Part shown: positions 12,191 through 23,000 of the stretch, in pieces
Numbering within the stretch: position 1 is the stretch's first letter
How the letters are laid out: each line of letters begins with the position of its first letter
DNA from: Rhizophagus irregularis
Lineage: Eukaryota; Glomeromycota; Glomeromycetes; Glomerales; Glomeraceae
DNA length: 64,000 nt
Direction: 5' to 3'
NCBI RefSeq assembly: GCF_026210795.1
Contig: NC_089431.1
Location: forward strand, 3,844,001 to 3,908,000
Program-made: the position numbers and the translations under genes
The notes under the pieces: model-generated
Told to the model about the DNA's origin: nothing
The model's database searches: none
Seen by the model: the letters and a program-made list of their open reading frames with translations, nothing else

Positions 12191-12755
12191 ATGATTAAAA
12201 ATTTTTTTTCTTCGCAATAAAATAAGAAAAATCAATTTTTTTGTTAAAATAAAGAAATTTTTATTAAAATGATTTGCATACATTATGTGCATTGATTTAT
12301 TAGTAACAAAGAAACTTTTTTAACCAAATATGTAGTTATGTAGTTATACAATCAGAAAATCACGTACCTTATTATTAAAATTGTAGAAAAAACGGGTCAA
12401 TTTTTTTTACAGGTAGGGCATAAACTTGTTCGTTCTTTATGGCATTTATGGCAAATAAAAAATTATTTAGTTATATTGTCATTTTTGGAATATTGTTTCC
12501 AAATCGGTTATTCATTTACCGACCATATATTAACAAATTAGTCAATAAATTGTACTAATTTACTAAAAAAGATAAAATTTTTTGATCGGTCTTATTAGAC
12601 AAATCGGTCGATTGAAGAGTGAAAAATAATAGAAAATAATTTGAGGAACCTGTTTCTTATTGTAAAAAAAAAAATGATTTCATCCACAAATATAAACAAA
12701 TCAGCTGCAAATAAAAAATAATACAGTATTGTTTAACAAAATGTATTTTTTCAAA

Positions 12756-12852
12756 CCCTATAAAAAATTTTTCAGGAAAAATGATCACGTGTCTGAGTTT
12801 CTTCGGAATAAAAACTAGAAAAATGATCATTTATTCAGAATTTTTTTATAGG
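12756..12852. mobile_element. Short CCCTATAAAAAA inverted-repeat element
   Basis: Left end CCCTATAAAAAATTTTTC and right end GAATTTTTTTATAGG are inverted repeats. The interior from 12781 to 12829 is identical over 49 nt to 36668-36716, showing a recent or conserved copy. Confidence 0.6.
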
Positions 12853-12867
12853 AAAAGTATATGAAAT

Positions 12868-12869
<2 letters not shown>

Positions 12870-12901
<32 letters not shown>

Positions 12902-12903
12902 AA
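12870..12903. other. Isolated T12A22 tract
   Basis: The same kind of T-run/A-run junction seen at gene starts, but with no gene recognised on either side. It may mark a lost gene start or be simple sequence. It sits at the position collinear with the shorter tract near 3905-3923. Confidence 0.3.
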
Positions 12904-14039
12904 GATTTTATTGTGGCTATTAATTTCAAAGTAGTCCAGAATAATAGGATTAAAGTTATTTTGTTTTATAAAATGATCGCATAATAGAGAAAATTGATAT
13001 TGTTCGATACAAAATTCAAGGTGTTGTACAGTTTCTGTTTGGCAAAAACTGAACATTTATTTAAAGAATTCTTTGATAGATTTCTCTTCATGGGCAAAAA
13101 AAAAAAATATTTTTATTTATCATGAGGAATTCTTATTAAGAATTCTAGATTAACTTTGATCCTCATTCCATCGAAGATTTCGCTCGGACAAAAATGGCGA
13201 GATTTTGGGTAATCATGTGTAGATCCTTTAATTCATTTATCGTATGTAAATTAATAAGCCGGTTACTTCATTCCTTTCATATTTTTTTTCAATCCGTTTG
13301 TCAGAATATACATACATATACTGTATGTACTGTATATAGAGTTTCGTCATAAATTTAAATTTTATTTACATGACACCTTAACTTGTACGATCGTACTAAA
13401 TAAATGTAAACTTTGACAAACAAGATGATATTAAATTTTGGAGAAAACGTTTATTTATGTTAAATTTTTAAAACCATATACTATATACGTATTTTTGTAA
13501 TGAAAAATAATAAATGAGTAAATAATCATGAGATAAATTTTTTTTTTTTCACTTTTTTCTTAAAATACTGTTAGAATTTTTTAACAAAAATTATAAAACG
13601 CGCAATGGCGCTCAACGTCATGCATAGTTACATGATTTAACTTTTTATTCTATATTATTAGTAGATTAGCTACTAAGTTGATTCTATTAATATAATAATT
13701 ATATACCGCTTTGCATTATTTAATTCTGCAGCATATACTTCACATATAAGTTTTTCAATTTTTTTTTATTTTAACAATATTTGCAATATATAAAAAATTA
13801 GTATGGATTAAATCTTTTTTTTTTTTTTGACCATTTCGAGGGTAACTTTGTTTAGTTTAGACCATAGTTTTTGAGAAATCGCACACTATGGCGGCGTTGA
13901 TCGCCAGTGGTGTGATTTAGTAAAGTTGATTTTTAAAATGAAAATTTTTCCAAGATAAATGTTACACCGACTAGTATAATTTGTCAAATCTTTGTTCGGT
14001 ATTATGATAACGTCAGCCAGTACCTAATGGCAATAAAAT

Positions 14040-15060
14040 TTCAGTGGGAATTATTGTAAAAGGAAAAATCTCAACCTTTTACGTATTAGTAAAATACAAT
14101 TTAACGTTCATCTTATTATTTTTTCTTCGTTTTTGAGTTTTGTGACGGTTCACTTAATTTATAGTTCATTAATTAATCATTATTTGATTTTTTTTTTCCT
14201 AAAACAAAGATTTTCTTTCGTTTTTTTAGTTCACGATGATGAAATTCAACAATAAGAAACTCTTTTTTCGAATGAAAAATTCTATACATTCATATTGACA
14301 AGAATTTCATCAAAAATATTGACGCGGTTATTAATTAATAATCTGATAAAAAATGACATTCACTCTAGGAAAGTTTACAATGTGACTTATATTAATAACT
14401 CCTTTTATGTTCGCTAAAACAATTATTATCAATTAGTCTTTTTGGGTTCATAAATTCATACAAAATTCTCTTCCGAGTACATTGTAAAAAAATCAACATA
14501 TAAAAATAAATTAACATTATCTTAATATCTTCAGACGATCATTTATTTAATGAAATTTGTTAAATAGTAAATTCACATGAAAATAATGATAGTCATGCGG
14601 AATTTTTATAATATTGTAAATAATAAATACTAAACATTTGATGACATAACGTCAAAGCCGATATTTAGAAATTAAAAAGGCGAATTATATCTTTTCTCCG
14701 TCGAAATATATAAGGGTAAGGTGATTTTTGTACAGTAGCTGTATGAAGGGAATTTTTTTAATATTTGTCCGAGTTCATTATCGCATGATCTTCCATTAGC
14801 AGTTGGTCTTTATTTTTACGGTAATATCTCAGTTGTACTGTCTTTTTTCGAAAAATTACAAATTTACCATGAATAGATTCTAAGACATTTGATTGTTCAA
14901 ATACTTCATTAAAATTAATATTAATTAAATGAACATGACCGATTAATTTAAACTATTTTGGAGTTTTTTAAAAAATTAACCCAACAAGTACAGTATATCC
15001 GAATCATCCGGGATATCATGAAAAAATAGTTTCCCATATGATAAAATCATTCATATGCCT
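14040..15060. repeat. Diverged duplicate of 4380-5384
   Basis: Collinear with 4380-5384 through scattered conserved blocks (GATTTTCTTTCGTTTTT, AAATTCAACAATAAGAAAC, ACAATGTGACTT, ACAGTATATCC). No coding capacity was seen. Confidence 0.6.
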
Positions 15061-17104
15061 TAATTTACCTGAGCATAATTATATGAAATAGTAATATTGA
15101 CTCCAAAAATTTTCTCTTATTCAAATGATTCAACGCAGAATTCATTTAATCGCATGTTGTGTTTTTCACTTTTGCATGTCTTTTATCATTTTATTTAATC
15201 GTTCTTTAAAACAAGTATTTTGTAGCACACTAATATTTCCTAGTTAAGTTAATTTCATAAAATGTCTCAATAAAGCATAATTTGTGCACAATTAGTTATG
15301 TGTCACAGAAACTATTTGCACAAAATCTACGCATATTTCAACATGATAACATCTTATTCCCCACACCTATTATGCGACTTTTGCATTAATAAAATTATAT
15401 AAGCATTTACTTTATACATCAAATTTTTTTGAACCAGTTTGATAAATACAGCAAATTTCTTATGTTGTGATAATTGTCCGGGTTCCTTAAAATAGTCAAT
15501 TTGTGATACGCTAAATTATGTGTCACATAATAAGTGCTGCAGAAACACATACTTGATGAAAAGCAAAACGATGCGCAAATAAATAAATAATAATGACGAT
15601 TTTCTCACACTAAAAAATTTAATAATAAGGTATATTTCCTTCTAACAGTCTTAAAATGTTGGTTCGTCCTAATATCTACAAATAATGACCTAATGAATGT
15701 AAATATAATTGGCTGATATTTCTTTATCTCTATCATTATCAATCTATAAAAGCTAAATATGGTTTTTCTCAAATTATTAAGATTTAACTCAGGGGCGAAA
15801 GTTAATTGAAAGCATCTGTGATGGACCAATGAAATACAGTATGTTGTAAGAAATAAATTGATTGCGTGTGATACTCAATATATAATAAACTCACGTAGTA
15901 GAGTTCACTTATTAATAATTACCGTATATATTCCATTACATAGATGAATTATTTATTTATTTTGATTTACCGTTAAACTGTCAACAAACAGCAAATAATA
16001 ATAATTTTCTTTATAATTGTTTAACATAAATGTATTTTTTTTTTAACATATATGGAATAAAGTTATATTCAAATTTTAAAAATAGAGTAACTTAAAAAAC
16101 TTGTATTTCTATGATTCGAAGCTATAAATATTATAGTATACGATTGACAAAAATAATAACGATAAAAAAAATTTATCTAACAAAGATATAATAGGATTAA
16201 ACAAATAATAGATTTTTTTCTTCATAGAAGGACGAGAAAATTTTTATTTTTATTTTATTTTTCGCAAGAAATAATTTAACAACCTTACACAATCGTCTGA
16301 TCTCATCATGTGATTTTCTTAATCCCACGGAAAAAAAATTTAAATAAATATAATTTTTGCAAACCATAATTTTTGATTTAGATTTATCCGAAAATTCCAG
16401 TAAATCATGTGAACCAAATACTTTCATAATATTGGCGTTGATTTTTAATCTCGGTTGTTAAATATTTTTTTTTATTTTTTTCTATGTATATGAATCTTTG
16501 ATGTATCATCAGCGCTAAAGGAGATATTTTCTTAATTAAAATAATATCGTTTGGGCAAAAAGCAATTTATTTCACGCAAGAGAACTTGGTAACATTCAAT
16601 ACTTAACGATGAACGTCACATGATTATAAGGTCTGTTAATTTATAATATCATATCTGTATCTGGAAGAAAGGTTGCGCTTTATATTCTATTTATAGTATT
16701 TATAGTTATATAGTTACCTATAGTTTGTACTGGAATTGTGTACTTACAAGATATAAAAATATCTAGATCTGGCAGTATTAACCTTTCGAATTTTACCACT
16801 TGAAAGACGAAACTTTCGATTTTTGGATTTTTGGTTTCGCTCACAAAATTATTCTTTATTATTATAACCCATTTATAGTAGTAAAATTACCGTACCTAGA
16901 AAGTGATAACTTTCATTCTTTTCGGTGTGCAACCAGATTTTAAGTTCATTTCATATACAATTCTTAATAGTTTAATAGTATCTCTTGAAATTATTCACGA
17001 TATTGATATTAAATATTATAATTTAACCTCACATGCGACTAAATTTGCGCGTTTGTGGCTGATAATACTACAATGTAATAGTTGATAATAAATTTTTACT
17101 AATG

Positions 17105-17200
17105 CCATTCCAAAATTTATTTAAAATTTTAGACGATAAAGAAAATATTACGATGCTACAATTGAAGTTGTTAATAATCTTTACGTAAAAAGATTTCTAC
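17105..17200 (+). pseudogene. Relic of a BTB-domain N-terminus
   Basis: Plus-strand translation gives QNLFKILDDKEN and, after a one-base shift, YYDATIEVVNNLYVK. This aligns with the BTB start of the other copies (QNLLKILDDDEYYYITIEVG). No start codon or downstream BTB sequence remains. It lies next to a weak copy of the 4380-5384 repeat (17290-17540), as the larger BTB pseudogene does at 5385. Confidence 0.6.
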
Positions 17201-17828
17201 TTTCATATAAATTCTTTATATTTCAATATTTTCTTTTGATCTTAAAGGTATGTTATCTGATATTAAAAACTTATTTATGTTTATACTCCGTTATTTCAGT
17301 TTTTTCTCAATGATGTTATGATGAAATTTCTAAATATTTATTCTTTCGGAAGCCTTTTTATGGTAATAATTAAATTAGCAGTTCATCTTTAAAGATGTTT
17401 TTTAATGAACTTTGCAATAAATAAGAGTTTTCTAGTTATGGTAATCAACCAGTATTTTATCTCATTAAGAAAGTTAGAATGTGACTTGTATTGATAATTC
17501 CCTTTTTATTCGCAAAAACAATGTTAATACAAATTAATCTTTTTTGGATTCTTATTTAGTCATTAAATTCAATAATTGTAAAATTCTTTTCTGAATATAC
17601 TGTACAAGCAATATAAAAATTATGTTAATCCAAGCGACAGGAAGATTCATAAATTATTGAGCTTGTTAATAATATTTTTACAAGATACGAGTAAAATCCA
17701 AATAAAAAGATGTTCTCATCCTATAAAATTTTTAAAAATATGAAAAAAAATGGTGGTCACGCAGAAATTTCGCTTGTGTTAATTTTCGCGTACATAATAT
17801 CAAAAGAAAGCGTCACAACACTAGAATA
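17201..17828. other. Intergenic stretch with weak repeat copy
   Basis: From about 17290 to 17540 it shares AATGTGACTTGTATTGATAA-like blocks with 4380-5384 and 14040-15060. Nothing else was recognised before the 3' end of kinase gene 3. Confidence 0.5.
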
Positions 17829-20058
17829 TTAAATGAGATCGTTAATATCAATATCAAATTCCTTGGTAATATATTCTATATTATTTTATAAATTGAAAAA
17901 AAAATTAAATATTATTTAATTATTATATAAAGCATAACATACAGTATTTACTTACCATTATTTTGAGGTTGATTCAAATCTATATTAATATCTAATTCAA
18001 TTTCTTTCGTAAAATAACCTTAAAGAAGAATATAAACATTAATATTATTATTTTCGTGGAAAGTTTTCAATTATTAATTAAATTTTTTATTGAAAATTCT
18101 AAATTTAGGAAATTTACAAAAACAAATCAAAAAAAAAAAGGGTAATCACTTACCAGAGTTTTTATTTTCGAAATTTTCCAATAATCTTCTCTTTTTAATA
18201 CTTTGATCTAAATTTTTTATTAAAAAAATAAATAAAATAAAAATTTGTAAGCAAAACTTTATTATTTATTGTGGTTAAAAAAATTAGTTTTATTAAATAA
18301 AATTTAATTTTCATACCATTATTACTGTCTTCAACCGAATCTTCATCAAACTTTCTTTTACCTTTAATAATAATGATGATATTAATGATAATACAAATAT
18401 GAGTAAATTTATTCATCGCACGTGCGATGCATCGCCACTTTCCTTTTTTGTAAATTATTTATGTTGATCAACCTGCTTATACATCGCCACCCCCTTAAAA
18501 TGGCAATGATAAACATAAAAATTTGCATCGCACGTGCGATAAATAAATTATTTCTACAAATAATACATTAAAAACCGAATAATTACCAGTAGATGCCTTG
18601 CTATTTTTCTGATAATAATAAAATGGATCTAAATAATTATTAGAAATAAGTTAGAATTTCCTTACAACGAAGCAGCCTTCAGTAAAATAAAATTCTTTAC
18701 CGATAGATTTACTTCTTGACGTTGCAGATTTAATCATGTGACTTAAAGGTCTACTCTTATAAATAGCTCCTGGATTATTCATTGTTACAGGTCCAATATC
18801 TGATGATTTTATGACTTTAATATTATCATGTTTATTACTTTTATTACCACTGTTCATATTATCAACTATAGTGTATATGGCTTCAACTGTTGGTCTTTTA
18901 TTTGGATCAGAATGCCAGCATTCTTTCATTAATTCAATATATCCTTTAGGTGCATTTGTAACAATTGGTGGTCGTAAACCATCACATATTTTTATTATAA
19001 GCTCTAAATCATGAATTTCATCCCAAAAGGGTCTTCTACCAGTCATAAGCTCCCACATAATCATTCCAAAACTATATATATCTGAAGCTTCAGTATATTC
19101 ATGTCCTTGAAAAATTTCTGGTGCCATATAAGGAATAATACCATATTTCTCATTATTATTATCTGTACATTCAGTTGCAGATTTACTTATTCCCAAATCA
19201 CCAATATACGCAAATTTTTTATTAATAAAGATATTTCCACTATGTAAATCTCTGTGAATAATACCCACGTAATGAATAGAATAAAGTTCAATCATTATAC
19301 ACCATAGTTTACCCACCTTTGTTTTCCAACTAATATTATAAAAGTCATTACTCAAATAATGCATCAAATCACCTAATTCATAATATTGCATAATAAGCAT
19401 AGTATCTTTGGTAATAGGATCTTGAGTAATTCCAAAATATACACTATTGAAACCTCCTCCAACGATATCATCTGTATAAATCTTATAAAATACCTTGAGC
19501 TAAATAAAGAAAGTGTTAATTTATCATCATTAGATTGAAAGATTTAAATATTGCATATACTGTACCTCATTCAGTTCCTTGGATGTAACGTTTTTAGAAT
19601 TGTTAAGCTTTTTGAGGACAACCGTATAATTATTGTCACGAGTAATATTCCAATCATTACATTTAATCTCATGCCAATTATTGATTGGACCATCAACCCA
19701 AATAGCTTTATAAATTTTACTAAATCCCCCTTCTGCAATAAATTCTATATTTTTGAATTGATCGTGAGGAACAAACTCCAATTTGCCTCCTGATTTATCT
19801 TTATTAATTTGTGTGTATGTGATAAGATCATCAATAACTTTATTTCCACTTGATTTAAGCATTGTCTTTACATTGTAACACACGCGACAAATCTGGTGAC
19901 TTTTGTCTAAAATTCTTCCAATTCTTTTATTACATCCATTACATTTCTTATATTTAAATAATTTTTTTTTTACCTGTGGTTTGTTTTGGCTGACTTAAAA
20001 ACATGTCGTTTGACAATGAAAAGTCAATTTTATGTTTGTAATTAATTGATGATTCCAT
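17829..20058 (-). CDS. Seven-exon TKL-type kinase with acidic repeat tail; one-base frame break in exon 1 (gene 3)
   Basis: Exons on the minus strand are 20058-19566, 19499-18701, 18628-18587, 18361-18317, 18207-18154, 18018-17956 and 17875-17829. Exon 1 reads MESSINYKHK to QPKQTTGK, then an A10 run (19962-19971) shifts frame; nine A would join it to the cysteine pairs KCNGC and CRVC, then EGGFS and VVLKK. Exon 2 supplies HRDLHSGN (Asp about 248), GDLGIS and APEIF. The five tail exons are joined by phase-1 introns and give KRKFDEDSVEDSNN, KKRRLLEN, YFTKEIELDINIDLN and EYITKEFDIDINDLI then stop. Basic KRK and KKRR clusters could be nuclear signals. With the A-run repaired the exons total exactly 514 codons. 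The break may be an assembly homopolymer error or a real lesion. Confidence 0.85.
18406..18549. mobile_element. Miniature inverted-repeat element inside intron 4 region of kinase gene 3
   Basis: A perfect 17-bp inverted repeat, ATCGCACGTGCGATGCA at 18415-18431 and its complement at 18524-18540, extends outward imperfectly through AATTTATTY on both sides. The arms contain the self-complementary word ATCGCACGTGCGAT. It accounts for the unusually long intron (225 nt) between the exons ending at 18587 and starting at 18361. Confidence 0.65.
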
Positions 20059-20066
20059 TATCTCAA

Positions 20067-20096
20067 TTTTTTCTCAAAAAAAAAAAAAAAAAAAAA
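20067..20096 (-). promoter_or_regulatory. T-run/A-run tract upstream of gene 3
   Basis: On the minus strand T21, then GAG, then A6, ending 8 nt before the ATG at 20058. It is a longer and interrupted version of the tract at the other kinase starts, and it supports 20058 as the gene start. Confidence 0.4.
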
Positions 20097-23000
20097 TTTG
20101 TGTGTAATCTTCAAAAAAAATTTTTAGTATATATACAGTATATAAATATTTTGTCACAATAAATTTAACAATAAGGAATTTTTTGGGCTTTCTAGTCTAG
20201 TACTGAACTCCGGATCTATTTTATAAATTTGTATGTTCTTTTACTTCTTTATCATATAAATAATAATAAAGTATTTCTTTAGTTTTACCAAAAAAAAAAA
20301 AAAAAAAAAAATAAGGAATTTTTTTTCCGAACTCTCATGAAAAATTTCCATACGCACATTCTTTGCAGATTGATAATCAATCTAGAACTTTTAGAAATTT
20401 CGATAAGAATAAAAGAATTCTATAGAAGCGGTGATCAATTAGTCTTTGCAGAAATGTACGTGAGGACCTCACGTGAGTCAGATCAAAATAATATGGCGCA
20501 GTTGTAGTAGGTCGGTTATTCTTATTCTTATTTTTATTTTAAGGTATAAACAAGAATGTCACAATAAAATTTTAGGTACAGTATCTTTAAAATACAACGA
20601 GAAAAGGTAATTAAACTATTATTATCGTAAAACCTTTGAAAACTCTGGAATCGCCAGCCCGTTATTCTTAAGTATATCGAATTAAGAGAAATAGAAAAAA
20701 GAAAAAGATTCGGCTGTCGGATATCCTTGTATTATCCATAAAAACCTTTATTAATATAAAAAATAATGGTCATGTAGGAATTCCTTTTTCACAATTAAAT
20801 TAATTAAATTATAAACTTTCTCGTATTCAAATTTACGTTTCAAAGATTAGATTGTTAATTAAATAGTAATATTTTTTGGTCTTTTACTATTTTTACAAAT
20901 TAGTCATTGTAAGTTTTTACAATAGAAAGAAGTCAAATAATTTACACAACCTTCGGAATTTGATTTAGGAAATGATATACTTTCAATACAGTAAGTCATC
21001 AAATTTTGACAAAATAATACGAATACCCTAGATGTCTTTAAAATACTGGCTTCTGGCAAAGAACGATGAGAATAATAAACCGACTGTAAAAGTTATTTTA
21101 ATAATAAAGATGGAGGAATTTCTCAGAGCTAAACAACAAATGCAACAAATGTTGATTAGACTTGAGCAAGCAAAGTTTTATGGGATACCTTAAATTATTT
21201 ATTGAATCCTCAAAATTTAGCATAAGTTAGCTAGTATCCTTCATTCTAAAATGTTAAGATTAAAAAAGTTGTTGCGATAATAAAGTAAATATAAACATAA
21301 TCCTCAATTATGATCTTGTCGTTATCTTGTCATATACAAGTCACGTGATAGAAACGAGTGGGAAGTAGATTACACCCGGGTCGATGACGAATTTTTTTCC
21401 TTGTGGAGGACTTCATTTTAGATCTTCATTATACGATTTTAAATAATTACGTAACTTCAAATACTTACTTTGCTTGTCCGTTAATATTAAATAAGATTTT
21501 TATCAAAGCTTTACCTTCTATATTTTTAATTATAACTTGATTATTTGAAACTTTGCTTCATATGTAATTTACAATTATTATTAGTGCTATAGTTTATTTA
21601 AAATCAGTTTGATTATTAAAATCTTATGGAAGCTACAGGTTTCTTTAGAATAATATGATTTCTTTTAAATTACGAAAAATTTTAAATTAAAATTTAAAAT
21701 GTGCCAAAAAAAAAAAAATTAATACTGTACTTTAATTTAAACGATAAAATTTGAGAATTATCCAATATTTCTGGCTTGATTAATAATTAGTAAATAATTA
21801 AGTTCGTCAAACTATACACGATTTTCATTATGCAAAATTCCTTTTTTAACAAAAAAAAATAAACCGATTCATGAGTAATTGCGTCAAATAAATTGATAAT
21901 TTATATTTTTACAAGTCATTATCTTAGTTTAACGTATGTAATGTATACACTATTATTCATTAAGAAATATGATTCGAAAATAATTTCGTTATTTAATTTT
22001 AATCTTGCATCATTACTTTTAGCTGAATCATTTCTATATTTTTTAACGTTTTTGTAAAAACAAATCATCATCACATCGAAATTTTGTTATTACTGCGCTC
22101 GCTCTTCAATAACTTCTCATAAAATACAATGTATTTCTCTTAAAGACATCATATTTAATAAAATTATTTTCTCAATTAGACATTTGTTTTATTTCATTAA
22201 AAATCTTTTTAATATCACTTTGGAACTGAGCAAATTTTTTGCATTATTTTTTTAAATAAGCCATAAGAGATTTTAATGGCTGCGCCGTGAAATAATGAAA
22301 ATTAACTTATCACTATTACAGTATAAAGCTAAAATAAGATCGTTAATTAATATTACCCAAATTTTTGTCAAATAATAATGTGCACCAATTATAACTCCTG
22401 ATTTCCTGATTAAGAAAGCATATTTAAAGTTCCTTTGACATTTCTTAATATTTTTCCTTTACGTTTTGAGTTGTGACGGCTCCATATACTTCCGTTTGCA
22501 CGTTGAATTATAAAACACTATTAATAATTAGTTTTTATATGCAAAGTACCAAAATATATTTATATATAAGCGTCTAGTCGCACAAAATTAGATTGCTCAT
22601 TGCTAATCAAGTAAATAATATCTACCATCCTACACATAAGGTCATAAGATAAATTAATTCGATGTCAATTTAAGAGATTAGTAGATTTTGAATTATGTAA
22701 CTGTAATCATGATTTTTTTTTAAAAAGAAGTTTTATTATCAAGATTTTAACTTTCAAGTAAAGAACATTTATTTATTATTCATTATTTTCACTTCACGTA
22801 TTTTCTCTTTTTCTTTTACACTATGGTCTAATTAATATTTTGTATATATAAAGTTTTTTTTTTATCGAGCATAATATTGACTTAATCAATATTTTCAGAT
22901 AATAAAAAGTCTATATAATAAATTATTATATTTGATTTTTCTTAAAAAAAATTTCCGTTTGTGTCATTTGTAAAGCTTTTAAATATATATGCAATAAAAT

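Larger units (their letters stand above)
11821..17104. other. Intergenic stretch, no gene seen
   Basis: Contains transposon copies at 12075-12190 and 12756-12852, an isolated T12A22 tract at 12870-12903, the duplicate block 14040-15060 and an imperfect hairpin around 13888-13922. Short open frames at 12095-12292, 15605-15829, 16197-16427 and 16903-17085 have no family resemblance and are probably chance. Confidence 0.55.
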
